Shown here piece by piece: positions 50,247 through 57,984 of a stretch of DNA of 64,000 nucleotides. Below the pieces are notes generated by a model, which saw nothing but the letters and a program-made list of their open reading frames with translations, did no database searches and was not told where the DNA came from. Where the stretch lies: positions 434,001 through 498,000 of the forward strand of contig CAKZGE010000003.1 in NCBI GenBank assembly GCA_936914845.1, in the 5' to 3' direction. The stretch is from an uncultured Chloracidobacterium sp. GTDB taxonomy: Bacteria; Acidobacteriota; Blastocatellia; Pyrinomonadales; Pyrinomonadaceae. The position numbers were made by a program, and so were the translations under genes. The stretch's first letter is position 1. The number at the start of each line of letters is the position of its first letter.

Positions 50247-50429
50247 TCAAGCCTTGTCGGCGTCACGCTCGACCGCATTCAGCCAAGCTTTGTCTAGTTC
50301 GTTGTGCGGCACGTCTCTCGGACGGCTCAAATATTTGTTTCGCTTTTCCCGCCTTGTCCGCCGGACGTTCGCCCGATGCTTTCGCCGGAATTCCCGCGTC
50401 ATTTCAAGTTCGTGATGGTATATCGGCAT
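50247..50429 (-). CDS. small very basic phage protein
   Basis: The product is 60 residues: MPIYHHELEMTREFRRKHRA, then NVRRTRREKRNKYLSR, and a C-terminus LDKAWLNAVERDADKA. The Arg/Lys-rich centre suggests nucleic acid binding. It sits just upstream of the structured RNA segment in the leftward early operon. Confidence 0.45.
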   Translation of the reverse strand: MPIYHHELEMTREFRRKHRANVRRTRREKRNKYLSRPRDVPHNELDKAWLNAVERDADKA

Positions 50430-50465
50430 ACAGCGTTAAAAGCGTTTTTGGAAAAATCAGCACGA

Positions 50466-50630
50466 TTAACCGTTTCTATGTTTTCCCGTAGTTCTTTGAC
50501 AATTCAGGAGCAGCTTTCTTCGGTCGTAGTAGTTCCCGGTAACGATCTCGCTGTTACTCGTCGCGATCTTCGCGGCCGCTCTCCAAGCTCGCTTCACCAT
50601 CTGCACCATTCGTGAAACTGCGTTTTTCAT
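50466..50630 (-). CDS. 54-residue basic protein, translationally coupled
   Basis: ATG at 50630 follows GGCAGGAGC and overlaps the stop of the preceding gene (ATGA). It encodes MKNAVSRMVQMVKRAWRAAA and then KIATSNSEIVTGNYYDRRKLL, ending at TAA 50468-50466. The overlap and ribosome site argue that it is real. Function unknown. Confidence 0.45.
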   Translation of the reverse strand: MKNAVSRMVQMVKRAWRAAAKIATSNSEIVTGNYYDRRKLLLNCQRTTGKHRNG

Positions 50631-50839
50631 GCTCCTGCCTCCGCGATCCCGAATATTTTCACAGGCGATAGCTCCGGATAATGCTCTGTTGATGCTTCCG
50701 CCATTTCATTTTTCAAAAGCTCCAGCTTTTTCGCCTGCTGATCGAGAGCGTCGGTCAGGTTGTGCTGAGCGGCGATGATGTCCCGCAGCACCATTTCAGT
50801 CCGGCGGATATCACCGGCGATCAAATTTATCGTTCTCAT
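50627..50839 (-). CDS. small coiled-coil protein
   Basis: The product is 70 residues, mostly one amphipathic helix (DIIAAQHNLTDALDQQAKKLELLKNEMAEAS) with a short C-terminal extension. It is part of a chain of tiny overlapping early genes. Unknown role. Confidence 0.5.
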   Translation of the reverse strand: MRTINLIAGDIRRTEMVLRDIIAAQHNLTDALDQQAKKLELLKNEMAEASTEHYPELSPVKIFGIAEAGA

Positions 50840-50841
50840 AG

Positions 50842-51087
50842 CTATATCAACTCCGTTGGTATCGTCCGCCGCACAGATGGCAGCGGTTTTAATCGTCTTT
50901 CGCGGCTCAGCGGCCGTCCCTCGGCAATGATTCGCCGTTGCAAAGCCTCAACCTCCTCGAGCGACCACAGGCCGTGCGGGAACCGCGTTAGAGCGCCCGT
51001 TCCTCGGCAGCCCCTCCGCAGGCCGTCCGCAGATATCCAAGTGAGTATCTGCAGGACTTTTTTTGTAGGTATCAGTGTGTGTTCCAT
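50842..51087 (-). CDS. small HTH-like protein (MerR/excisionase-like candidate)
   Basis: The product is 81 residues: IPTKKVLQILTWISADGLRRGCRG, then FPHGLWSLEEVEALQRRIIAEG. The arrangement of a short helix-turn-helix followed by W-S-L-E-E-V-E-A-L resembles winged HTH proteins of the MerR/Xis group. A role as excisionase is possible given its early position, but unproven. Confidence 0.45.
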   Translation of the reverse strand: MEHTLIPTKKVLQILTWISADGLRRGCRGTGALTRFPHGLWSLEEVEALQRRIIAEGRPLSRERRLKPLPSVRRTIPTELI

Positions 51088-51272
51088 CGCGTATTCACTC
51101 TCTCGATCGCGGCCATCGCCTGCACCGCTTCGGCGTCGTGCGGCATCGAATCGGCCAGCCGCAACAGATAGTCAAATTCTTCAAAAAAAGCGGCTATCGC
51201 TTTTTCTTCGGCGATCGCGTTCGCGGCTAATGCGATCTCCGCATTAGCACAGTCAAACTCTTGTAGATACAT
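51072..51272 (-). CDS. small helical phage protein
   Basis: The product is 66 residues (YLQEFDCANAEIALAANAIAEEKAIAAFFEEFDYLLRLAD). Acidic and alpha-helical. It overlaps both neighbouring genes by 16-20 bases. Not recognised. Confidence 0.45.
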   Translation of the reverse strand: MYLQEFDCANAEIALAANAIAEEKAIAAFFEEFDYLLRLADSMPHDAEAVQAMAAIERVNTRWNTH

Positions 51273-51507
51273 GCTCAGCCTCCAGCTCTTCGGATGTGAA
51301 AAAGTTACGGTCGATACAGGTTTCGCAGATCATGCTTCCGTCCGGTAGTTCGCCGACGGCGGTGTCCATCGTCCGGCACCAATCGCAGCCGGACTTTTGA
51401 TCGAGGTTTGAGTAGGTCGGCATATATGGCCGCTCGACCGGCTCACCGACCAGCTCGATCACGCCATAAGGCAGCGTCGTAAATTGCTGGATCATATCTG
51501 CTCTCAT
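51253..51507 (-). CDS. small zinc-ribbon protein
   Basis: The product is 84 residues. CDWC and, 18 residues on, CETC make a two-knuckle zinc ribbon (SGCDWCRTMDTAVGELPDGSMICETCIDRNF). It overlaps the SWIM gene by 4 bases (ATGA). Probably a small regulator or adaptor. Confidence 0.55.
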   Translation of the reverse strand: MRADMIQQFTTLPYGVIELVGEPVERPYMPTYSNLDQKSGCDWCRTMDTAVGELPDGSMICETCIDRNFFTSEELEAEHVSTRV

Positions 51508-51926
51508 ATCCGGATACCTCCGACGACCTCCGCCGGTGCGGAGGCGTTAGCTTTCAAGTAAGGCATTGCTGTTTCTTGCGGCTCCGGTGTCGGGCAGGCA
51601 CGGACTACTAAAGCTTCGCAGTAACGCTGCATCAACTGGCGGGCAACGCGGTGCCAGCAAACATTGTTGTGGGCGGCAGACTGACAGGTGCAGGGCTGCC
51701 CCGGTGCGACGGTGTAGATTTCGTTGGAATCACTCCAGATCAGAAGGGATTGGGTTTCATCGAACCACGTCAGAAACTCGCCGTGTTCGGTAAGACGGGC
51801 AGCGGCTTTGGCAACCGCATTGACCAGCCGGACCTTTTCCCATGTGGGAACGCCGGAACCGTCGATGGCTTTCACGGCTTTCGCCGTCACTTCGCCAAAA
51901 ATGAGCAGATTTTCTATTTCAATCAT
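51504..51926 (-). CDS. SWIM zinc finger protein
   Basis: The product is 140 residues. The SWIM motif CxC-xn-CxH is visible in PCTCQSAAHNNVCWHRVA, preceded by beta strands (SLLIWSDSNEIYTVAPGQ). SWIM domains bind DNA or proteins. It is the first gene after the leftward promoter at 52023-52051, so it leads the early operon. Confidence 0.7.
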   Translation of the reverse strand: MIEIENLLIFGEVTAKAVKAIDGSGVPTWEKVRLVNAVAKAAARLTEHGEFLTWFDETQSLLIWSDSNEIYTVAPGQPCTCQSAAHNNVCWHRVARQLMQRYCEALVVRACPTPEPQETAMPYLKANASAPAEVVGGIRI

Positions 51927-52022
51927 TTACTTATCTCCGTTTTAAGGTTTATCGGCTGATCTCGGCCCCGCATTATGTCGTTGGGTTCGCCCTGCTGCTC
52001 GAATTATCAACTGATATACCCC

Positions 52023-52051
52023 ATTGTAGATATTTTATCTACAAATGTCAA
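52023..52051 (-). promoter_or_regulatory. early leftward promoter with repressor operator in the spacer
   Basis: On the minus strand, TTGACA (52051-52046) and TACAAT (52028-52023) are 17 bases apart. The palindrome TTGTAGAT-ATTTT-ATCTACAA (52024-52044) fills the spacer. Additional ATCTAC(AA) boxes lie at 52058-52063, 52069-52076, 52324-52331 and 52359-52366, flanking the cro-like gene. This is a classic repressor-controlled lytic promoter. Confidence 0.8.
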
Positions 52052-52078
52052 GCGACAATCTACGCATTATCTACAAGA

Positions 52079-52306
52079 TCAGCTTTTAAGATGCAAATCT
52101 TCGACCGGAACGCCTAGCTCCGCAGCCATCAAAATAAGCTCGTCAGCGGTGATCGTGTAGGAATTTTGCAGCCGTCGCGATATAGATTCACGGTTGGGAA
52201 GCCCGACTTTACGACCAAATTTTGCATAAGATATGCCACGAGCTTCAAGAAGCTCCTTGATCTTATTGGTGTTTACTAATTTATTTTTTTTATCCGAGGT
52301 AACCAT
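52079..52306 (-). CDS. Cro-like HTH regulator
   Basis: The product is 75 residues: IKELLEARGISYAKFGRKVGLPNRESISRRLQNSYTITADELILMAAELG. This is an XRE-type helix-turn-helix with no further domain, as in Cro. It is transcribed leftward with the lytic genes, divergent from the repressor. ATCTACAA boxes overlap its likely promoter (TTGACG 52352-52347, 17-base spacer, GTAGAT). Confidence 0.75.
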   Translation of the reverse strand: MVTSDKKNKLVNTNKIKELLEARGISYAKFGRKVGLPNRESISRRLQNSYTITADELILMAAELGVPVEDLHLKS

Positions 52307-52323
52307 AATGATGTCGATTACAA

Positions 52324-52366
52324 ATCTACAACAAACTATCCGCTATCGTCAAGAAGCTATCTACAA
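52324..52366. promoter_or_regulatory. operator boxes between the divergent repressor and cro-like gene
   Basis: Two direct ATCTACAA boxes at 52324-52331 and 52359-52366 flank a leftward -35 (TTGACG, 52352-52347). They match the half-sites of the palindrome at 52024-52044, so the same protein probably binds all. Their place just before 52368 is one reason to start the repressor there. Confidence 0.6.
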
Positions 52367-52367
52367 T

Positions 52368-52817
52368 ATGTCTATGGCGGTTTATGATCCAAAAAACTTT
52401 TCAGACTGGCTTAATGAGCAGTATCAAAATTCACATTTCAAAAGCCATTCGGACTTAGCGTCCGCAGCCGGCTTGCAACGATCAACGGTCAACGGCCTAA
52501 TTAATTCAAAGGTGCAAATCACAACCAATCGCTCCAGTAGGCCGAAGCCGGAAACGGTGATTAAACTTGCAAAAGCATTAAAAGCGGATGTAAATATTGC
52601 TTTACTGAAGGCAGGTCATGCTCCAATAGAACCAAGCAACGCTAGACCGAAAGACTTTTTTGAATTTCTGACAGCATTAGAATCTCTAGGATTAGAGCAG
52701 TTTAATTTTTCAGCAGATCCGGATGCTCTTCACGATATGAGCGAAAATGACTATGAAGAGCTGCTCGATCGGATCAAGGCGGACATTGATATCACTCTCA
52801 GACGAAAAACACGATGA
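52368..52817 (+). CDS. phage repressor, XRE-type HTH
   Basis: From ATG 52368 the product is about 149 residues (MSMAVYDPKNFSDWLNEQYQ). An upstream ATG at 52308 with GAGGT would add 20 residues but would place the operator boxes inside the gene. The HTH is SHSDLASAAGLQRSTVNGLIN, followed by ETVIKLAKALKADVNIALLKAGH. An acidic C-terminal domain (SENDYEELLDRIKADIDITL) may oligomerise. There is no LexA-like cleavage site. It heads the rightward lysogeny operon. Confidence 0.75.
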   Translation: MSMAVYDPKNFSDWLNEQYQNSHFKSHSDLASAAGLQRSTVNGLINSKVQITTNRSSRPKPETVIKLAKALKADVNIALLKAGHAPIEPSNARPKDFFEFLTALESLGLEQFNFSADPDALHDMSENDYEELLDRIKADIDITLRRKTR

Positions 52818-53044
52818 ACTTTTTTAAGAAGCTTTTTGCTAAAGCGGAACCAAAAGAAGAGCCGCAAAAATGGAAAAAGGTTCAATATTCTGCCATTTTG
52901 GATGAAGAAACCTGTCCGGCATGCAGGGAAGCTGATGGCACGATTGGCGAAACCAGCTACGACTTACCGCCGGCACCAAATCCGCGATGCGACGCATCTG
53001 ATGGATATTGCAGATGTATGCATGTCTTACATCTCAGAAACTGA
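52814..53044 (+). CDS. miniature MuF-like protein in the lysogeny operon
   Basis: The product is 76 residues. Residues about 22-72 (WKKVQYSAILDEETCPACREADG, DLPPAPNP, CRCMHVLHL) match the last 60 residues of the portal-MuF fusion (YSAILDSGTCGPCEDADG, DLPAAPNP, CRCMHVYV). Even the first residues, MNFFKKLF, echo the portal start MNFLDRLF. It overlaps the repressor stop (ATGA). So it is co-translated with the repressor and made in the lysogen. A head-vertex mimic for superinfection exclusion is an attractive inference. Confidence 0.75.
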   Translation: MNFFKKLFAKAEPKEEPQKWKKVQYSAILDEETCPACREADGTIGETSYDLPPAPNPRCDASDGYCRCMHVLHLRN

Positions 53045-53055
53045 AAAATAAAATT

Positions 53056-53472
53056 ATGAAAAAACTCTCATTATTACCAATTTTCTTACTTTTGCTGGTC
53101 GCCGGTGCTTCTGCTCAATCCGACAAACCGGATTACGGCGAAATAGATGAGATCGCCGGGAAAAAGAAAGTATTTTTAGAGGCCGAGGACCCTTTCGACC
53201 TTAAAAAAATGAAAATCGCTCTAGCAAAGAGCGATTTAGTGATCGTGCGGACATCCGCCGACGCAGACTTTTTTCTCGAATATAAAAGGCTGGATGTCAG
53301 TCACGCCACATCACTCAATCTAGAGGTCGTCACAGGGCGGCTCGACGCCTATTACTATCGAGAAGGCCAAAAAGTTATCGTCCATTCGGCCTCAAAGACG
53401 GCTGGGATGTCAGGAAGTCCAGCCGGAGGATTGGTAAAAGATTTACTAAAACAGCTAAAAATACCACAATAA
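53056..53472 (+). CDS. secreted lysogeny-module protein, unknown
   Basis: ATG 53056 gives 138 residues. Residues 1-20 are a signal peptide (KKLSLLPIFLLLLVAGASAQS). The mature part has KKVFLEAEDPFDLKKMKIALAKSDLVIVRTSADADFFLEYKRLD, an alpha/beta pattern. Export from a lysogen-expressed operon suggests a lysogenic-conversion or exclusion factor; no known family is recognised. Confidence 0.6.
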   Translation: MKKLSLLPIFLLLLVAGASAQSDKPDYGEIDEIAGKKKVFLEAEDPFDLKKMKIALAKSDLVIVRTSADADFFLEYKRLDVSHATSLNLEVVTGRLDAYYYREGQKVIVHSASKTAGMSGSPAGGLVKDLLKQLKIPQ

Positions 53473-53511
53473 CTTGAGAATATGTTTCACGTATGAAACA
53501 ATATCGCAACT

Positions 53512-53988
53512 ATGAACTTACTATTCATTGCGATGCTCTCAGCTCTCCCAAAACTAAACTCCCGGCCAATGACCTACGAAGATTTTGAAAAAGCAGCCCG
53601 CCGGGAGCGTGTCCGCGTTACGCTCTGCAACTACTCGCCGGAGATCAATGGCTACTACTGCGTCCAGCGCAAAGGCAGCCGCCGCATCCCGCATATCGTC
53701 ATCAATTCGCGGCTCGACGACCTCCGGCGGACGTTCACCGGCTTTCATGAACTCGCGCATCATTTCTTACACGTTCCGGTCTCCGCTCAGCACTGGTATT
53801 ACTGCCGCCGCACAGCCAAAGTCACCGACCGCAAGCAGGAATGCGAAGCCAATGCCGTGGCTTTGATGGCGATCATTCCGAAAAAACTGATGCTCGAACT
53901 ATATGAAGACGGCATTGACCACGTTGATCCGGATCTAGCGGAGCTGTGCCGCCAGCGGTGGGAAGTCTATCAGCAATACGGCGTTTGA
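53512..53988 (+). CDS. ImmA/IrrE-type metallopeptidase
   Basis: The product is up to 158 residues (a start at 53569, MTYEDFEKAARRERVRV, is possible). The zinc motif HExxH is FHELAHHFLH (H79, E80, H83), with RKQECEANAVALMAIIP supplying the third ligand Glu. ImmA-type enzymes cleave phage repressors to trigger induction. It lies between the repressor operon and integrase, so it probably controls the HTH repressor. Confidence 0.85.
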   Translation: MNLLFIAMLSALPKLNSRPMTYEDFEKAARRERVRVTLCNYSPEINGYYCVQRKGSRRIPHIVINSRLDDLRRTFTGFHELAHHFLHVPVSAQHWYYCRRTAKVTDRKQECEANAVALMAIIPKKLMLELYEDGIDHVDPDLAELCRQRWEVYQQYGV

Positions 53989-53996
53989 AAGGCAAA

Positions 53997-55193
53997 ATGG
54001 CGATCAAAAAATACTATATAAATACTGAAAAAGAAGGCTATATCTACGACCGGAACGCCAAAAAATATTACAGCTACGGCTATAATATTTGGCTAGGTGC
54101 AGTCAGAGAAGAACAACGCGGCTTTGCTACTAAAGATTTAGCCGCAGCAGCAGCAGCCAACCGAAAAGCTGACTACAAAGCCAAGCAGAACGGCTTACCG
54201 GTCAAGTCAGATTCCCCTTATCTGATCGAACTTTTTCAGAAAAAACTTGATACGCTCCGGCCCGGCCGAGAGCGTACCCTTTGCAAGCGGATATTCAAAT
54301 ATTTTCTCGATCTGCTGCCGCCTGGCATCAAAGTCATCGAACTTCGCAAAGCGCACCTGAATGATTTTGTGACCGCACGAAAAAACGATATCGCCCACCG
54401 CTCAGGGCAGTCTGTCACACCGCAGAGTGCGAAGCGGGAATTGGTGCCGATCATCGCCACGCTGGCGAGTGCCGGAGACTTTTTTCCAGAGCTGGAGGAT
54501 TGGTCGCCGCCGAAAACGCCGCAGATAAAAACCGAAAAGACGGGCCGCGAACGCGTTTTTCAAAATCAGGAACTAGAGAAAATATTTGGCTATCTCTTTA
54601 GCCCTCGCAAAAAAGGCGAGTATCTTTCCAAGTATCGCGGACGGCTCCGCACCGGATATTTTCTGCAATTCTGCCTGCTGACGCTGGCCCGGCCCGGTGA
54701 AGCAGCCGGCCTTCGCTTCGAGCATATAAAAGCTGACCACATCGAGATTCACGGCACGAAAACCCGTTATAAATCCCGTCGGCTCATTCGGCAAGTGCCG
54801 CTTTCTCCCGAACTCCGAGAGCTGATAGACAACCAAAAAGCCAATAGCGAAGGCTTTTACACCACACACATTTTCACCAAGTCCGGCGTGGTTGCTCCAG
54901 CGATGTATGAACAGATGGCAGAAGCTTGCAGTTTTGCCGGAGTGCCGTATGGTGACGGCAAGAATGAACTCAGCTTTCACTCCGCCCGCCATACTGGGAT
55001 CACGATGCTTCTTTTAGAGGGCATTGACCTAAAAACCATTGGCGCTATCTCCGGCCAATCCGATGCGAAAATGACGCTCTATTACACCCACACGAATAAA
55101 AAGGCAGTCAGCGAAGCAGCGGGCAAATTGGTGCAAAAAATGACCTTTTTGAAGCAGGGTAGAGGGAATTTGGAGGGTAAGCCAAAACTGTGA
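53997..55193 (+). CDS. int: tyrosine integrase
   Basis: From ATG 53997 the product is 398 residues. It has an N-terminal arm-binding and SAM-like core-binding region (about 60-180). Catalytic residues: Arg232 (LTLARPGEAAGLRFEH), His328-Arg331-His332 (HSARHTGI), and Tyr362 or 363 (MTLYYTHTN). The gene ends 64 bases from the attachment core, the usual int-att arrangement, and targets tRNA-Leu. Confidence 0.95.
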   Translation: MAIKKYYINTEKEGYIYDRNAKKYYSYGYNIWLGAVREEQRGFATKDLAAAAAANRKADYKAKQNGLPVKSDSPYLIELFQKKLDTLRPGRERTLCKRIFKYFLDLLPPGIKVIELRKAHLNDFVTARKNDIAHRSGQSVTPQSAKRELVPIIATLASAGDFFPELEDWSPPKTPQIKTEKTGRERVFQNQELEKIFGYLFSPRKKGEYLSKYRGRLRTGYFLQFCLLTLARPGEAAGLRFEHIKADHIEIHGTKTRYKSRRLIRQVPLSPELRELIDNQKANSEGFYTTHIFTKSGVVAPAMYEQMAEACSFAGVPYGDGKNELSFHSARHTGITMLLLEGIDLKTIGAISGQSDAKMTLYYTHTNKKAVSEAAGKLVQKMTFLKQGRGNLEGKPKL

Positions 55194-55256
55194 GCTTTGG
55201 CAGTGCTTTGTAAAGCTAATCAAAATAAGCACTTACAAGCTTGTCTTTTAAAAATA

Positions 55257-55274
55257 GTGGTACCGAGGGTCGGA
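55257..55274. repeat. right attachment core inside tRNA-Leu
   Basis: This is the same 18 bases as 17189-17206. It covers the encoded CCA, the acceptor 3' strand and the end of the T stem, so integration leaves a functional tRNA. Confidence 0.9.
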
Positions 55275-55346
55275 GTCGAACCGACATGGGAAGTGAATCC
55301 CGCTAGATTTTGAGTCTAGTGCGTATACCAATTTCGCCACCCCGGC
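55258..55346 (-). tRNA. tRNA-Leu (anticodon CAA)
   Basis: The cloverleaf fits on the minus strand. The 5' acceptor is GCCGGGG and the anticodon stem CTAGA/TCTAG holds the loop CTCAAAA, giving anticodon CAA. There is a long type II variable arm, T stem GTCGG/CCGAC with loop TTCGACT, then CCTCGGT-A-CCA with CCA encoded. Pairs 1-72 and 5-68 are G-U. This is the phage integration target. Confidence 0.95.
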
Positions 55347-55402
55347 GTGAAATTTAGATGATAGAACTCTTAAGAGGCTTGGTCAAGTGGTACAACCGAG
55401 AT

Positions 55403-56122
55403 CTATGGCTGTTCCGCCAAGATGACTATTTCTACGCGGCGTTTGGCTTCGTCTAAAAACGCTTCTATCCCAACCGCTTCGCGTTCGATACGAAGTTCTC
55501 GGACGACCTCTTTGCGCCGCTCTTCAAAACCGGGAAGAATGGAACCCGGATTCAGCCGTTGAAGATTAGGCAAATATACTTCGTCGAAATACTTTTTCTC
55601 ATCTTCCGGGGTAATGACTATGAACGAACGAAATCGGAATTCCTGAAATTTTTCGATCGCGACCCGCTGAGCCATCAGCCGCTCAAAATTATCATCGCGA
55701 ACAGACGAAAAACCCACCGCTCGCAGGCGCCTTTCAAATTCGGCGGTCGATGGAAACAGGGCCAGTACCCGGTCTATCTCCGCACGGATCTCTTCTTCGG
55801 TCGGCGCGGCCCGCGGCAGCCTTTCGGCTTCAAGCACGAAAATGCGTATGTTGATCAGAGTTTGCAGTGCCCGGTTCAGATCTTCCGGGGCCGGTGGGGC
55901 AAGTTCTACGCCCGGCTGCATCGCCAATTGCCAACGCAGGTCCGAATATGTGATCAATTCGGTCTTTACTCCGTCAGATACCGTTGCCACCGTGCGGTCG
56001 ACGACCTTTTGCCCATAGATGTCAAAGCAAAATAAAGCGGCAAACAGCATCGCTGCGGCTAAGGCTCTGCCAATTGTTAGGGTCGATCTATGCATCATTT
56101 CTAAATATAGATTCTTACGCAT
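55403..56122 (-). CDS. SurA-like periplasmic protein
   Basis: The product is 239 residues; a start at the paired ATGs about 9 codons in is also possible. The signal peptide (LTIGRALAAAMLFAALFCF) is followed by VVDRTVATVSDGVKTELITYSDLRWQLA and INIRIFVLEAERLPRAAPTEEEIRAEIDRV, the helical N-domain of SurA-type chaperones. No parvulin isomerase domain is seen, so it would act as a holdase. Confidence 0.7.
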   Translation of the reverse strand: MRKNLYLEMMHRSTLTIGRALAAAMLFAALFCFDIYGQKVVDRTVATVSDGVKTELITYSDLRWQLAMQPGVELAPPAPEDLNRALQTLINIRIFVLEAERLPRAAPTEEEIRAEIDRVLALFPSTAEFERRLRAVGFSSVRDDNFERLMAQRVAIEKFQEFRFRSFIVITPEDEKKYFDEVYLPNLQRLNPGSILPGFEERRKEVVRELRIEREAVGIEAFLDEAKRRVEIVILAEQP

Positions 56123-56296
56123 AAGACCGCCGCGGTCAATAGCCGTCTTTTACAAATAAACATTGACAAAAATGTTAAAAATTGTTTTTAATCTATATTG
56201 GAAGCGATTCACCCGAATCAACCACCACCATCCTCTTCAATCCACGAAGTCTGCCTAACGCCGAATGGGGGTTCGGCCGGTATAGAAATTTTGGAA

Positions 56297-57946
56297 ATGT
56301 CACTTACGTCCACTGAAAAAAGGTCTGCGCAAACGTTCGCCTTCGCGGAAACCGGAGCAGAAACGGCAACGGAGCTAAAATTCGTCGCCGAGCTCGGACG
56401 AAGTCTTTTGTTCAGCGTTCACCCGAAAAAGGTTGCCAGCCGAGTAGCGGAGGCGATCCAGAAAAGGGTCGGTGCTTATGTTTGCGCGTTTGTCGCCGAA
56501 TTGGAAAACATTGGGGTCGTTAGTTGTTCGTTCGATGAAAAAGGCGAAATGGACCCGCGGGCGTTGACCAAAAGCCAATTTGAAAAATGGCTGCAGCTGC
56601 TGCCGCCGCAAGTGGCATACAACGAAGAAAACCCAACCGAATTTCTGATCGAAGGCCACGAACACGAATTTGAATACATTGCTCCGCTGCATATCAATGG
56701 TGAGATCGGCGGCGCTATTGCGGTTGCCTTTGCCAAAAAAGAGCATTTCACCGAAGCAAAAGGCCGTCTGATCGATGCTGCAACGCAGATGGCGGCAATG
56801 AGCATAAATCTTTCGGCTCATTACGAAGCCGCGATAAATAGTTCCATCAACCGGGCCCGCGAAGAGGACCGCAAGTTTACGGAATCCGTTTTGGACGCAT
56901 TGCCGGTATCGTTGTATGTAGTGGATCGCGACTATCGGATCGTGACATGGAATCGCCACCGCGAGATCGGTGAACAGGGCATCCCGCGTGCCGAAGCATT
57001 GGGCCGGAATATTTTCAGCGTTTTGGAGCGCTATCCGGAAGGCCGCGTTCGCGACGAATTTGAACGGGCGTTCACGACCGGCGATATAGAACGGATCGAA
57101 CAGCAAACGACCGATGCCGACGGCAGCGTGCGGCATTGGCTGGTCAGCAAGGTGCCGATGAAAGATGTCGCCGGCGATGTGACGCATGTCATTACAATTG
57201 GCGAAGATGTGACGCAGCGTGTCGCGGCGATACATGCTGTGGCAAGAGCCGAAAAACTGGCAGCCGTCGGGCGACTGGCTGCGGGTGTCGTCCATGAAAT
57301 AAACAATCCGCTGGCGACGATAGCAGCATGTGCCGAAGCTTTGGAACATCGGATCGAAGAAGGAGCTTTTGCGGGGTCCGCCGCCAGCGACGATCTCGTT
57401 GAATATCTTGGGTTGATCAAAAGCGAGGCATTCCGGTGCAAATCCATCACGACCGGCCTGCTCGATTTCAGCCGCATTCGAACCGGAAACCGCCACCCGA
57501 TAGATATTGCGGAGCTGCTGCGGTCATCTGCCAATCTGGTATCGCACCATAAACGGCGTGGACGGATAGAAATAGAGGTCAGCGCGGCCGACGGGCTTCC
57601 GGAAGTGATCGCGGACAGCGGACAGATACAGCAGGCCGTGATCGCGCTAGGCACCAATGCGATCGACGCAATGGCAAATGGCGGAAAGCTCACATTTCGC
57701 GCCTTGCCGCACCACCGCAGCGTTGCTATTGAGATCGAAGATACCGGCATCGGTATCGCGCCGGAAGATCTTTCAAAGATCTTCGAACCATTCTTCACGA
57801 CCAAAGAGGTCGGCGAAGGAACAGGCCTTGGACTGGCCGTTTGCTATGGCATCATCACGGACCATGGCGGCCGGCTCAGCGTAAGGTCTAATCCGGGCAA
57901 TGGGACTGTATTCACTATCCTGCTGCCGCTTGCTCCTAATCACTAA
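56297..57946 (+). CDS. GAF-PAS sensor histidine kinase
   Basis: From ATG 56297 (MSLTSTEKRSAQ) the product is 549 residues; a TTG at 56198 in frame would add 33. Domains: GAF (about 25-180), PAS (about 190-310, LDALPVSLYVVDRDYRIVTWNRH), HisKA with H box VVHEINNPLATIAA, and HATPase with N box GTNAIDAM, DTGIGIAPEDL, FFTTKEVGEGTGLGLAV. It has no membrane segment, so it is a cytosolic sensor. The NtrC-family regulator 38 bases downstream is its partner. A TTGACA at 56163 may belong to its promoter. Confidence 0.92.
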   Translation: MSLTSTEKRSAQTFAFAETGAETATELKFVAELGRSLLFSVHPKKVASRVAEAIQKRVGAYVCAFVAELENIGVVSCSFDEKGEMDPRALTKSQFEKWLQLLPPQVAYNEENPTEFLIEGHEHEFEYIAPLHINGEIGGAIAVAFAKKEHFTEAKGRLIDAATQMAAMSINLSAHYEAAINSSINRAREEDRKFTESVLDALPVSLYVVDRDYRIVTWNRHREIGEQGIPRAEALGRNIFSVLERYPEGRVRDEFERAFTTGDIERIEQQTTDADGSVRHWLVSKVPMKDVAGDVTHVITIGEDVTQRVAAIHAVARAEKLAAVGRLAAGVVHEINNPLATIAACAEALEHRIEEGAFAGSAASDDLVEYLGLIKSEAFRCKSITTGLLDFSRIRTGNRHPIDIAELLRSSANLVSHHKRRGRIEIEVSAADGLPEVIADSGQIQQAVIALGTNAIDAMANGGKLTFRALPHHRSVAIEIEDTGIGIAPEDLSKIFEPFFTTKEVGEGTGLGLAVCYGIITDHGGRLSVRSNPGNGTVFTILLPLAPNH

Positions 57947-57984
57947 CGAAAAAGGGAAATGAACACAACTCTCACCACACTAAT

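Larger units (their letters stand above)
17189..55274. mobile_element. complete tailed prophage inserted in tRNA-Leu(CAA)
   Basis: The element is bounded by 18-bp direct repeats equal to the tRNA-Leu 3' end. It has every module of a siphovirus-type temperate phage: integrase, repressor, replication, terminase, portal, protease, HK97 capsid, connectors, tail tube, chaperones, tape measure, tip, fibres and lysis genes. The lysogeny genes run rightward at the right end; nearly all others run leftward. The long late ORFs are intact. The possible exception is the split tail-tip/fibronectin gene at 21999-24757. It therefore looks potentially functional. Temperate lifestyle and excision are inferred, not shown. 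Confidence 0.92.

Noticed and set aside
50466..50615. Rightward 103-residue ORF opposite the small early genes
   Set aside because: Opposed to the coupled minus-strand gene at 50466-50630, with no ribosome site and repeated Ser/Arg-rich composition.
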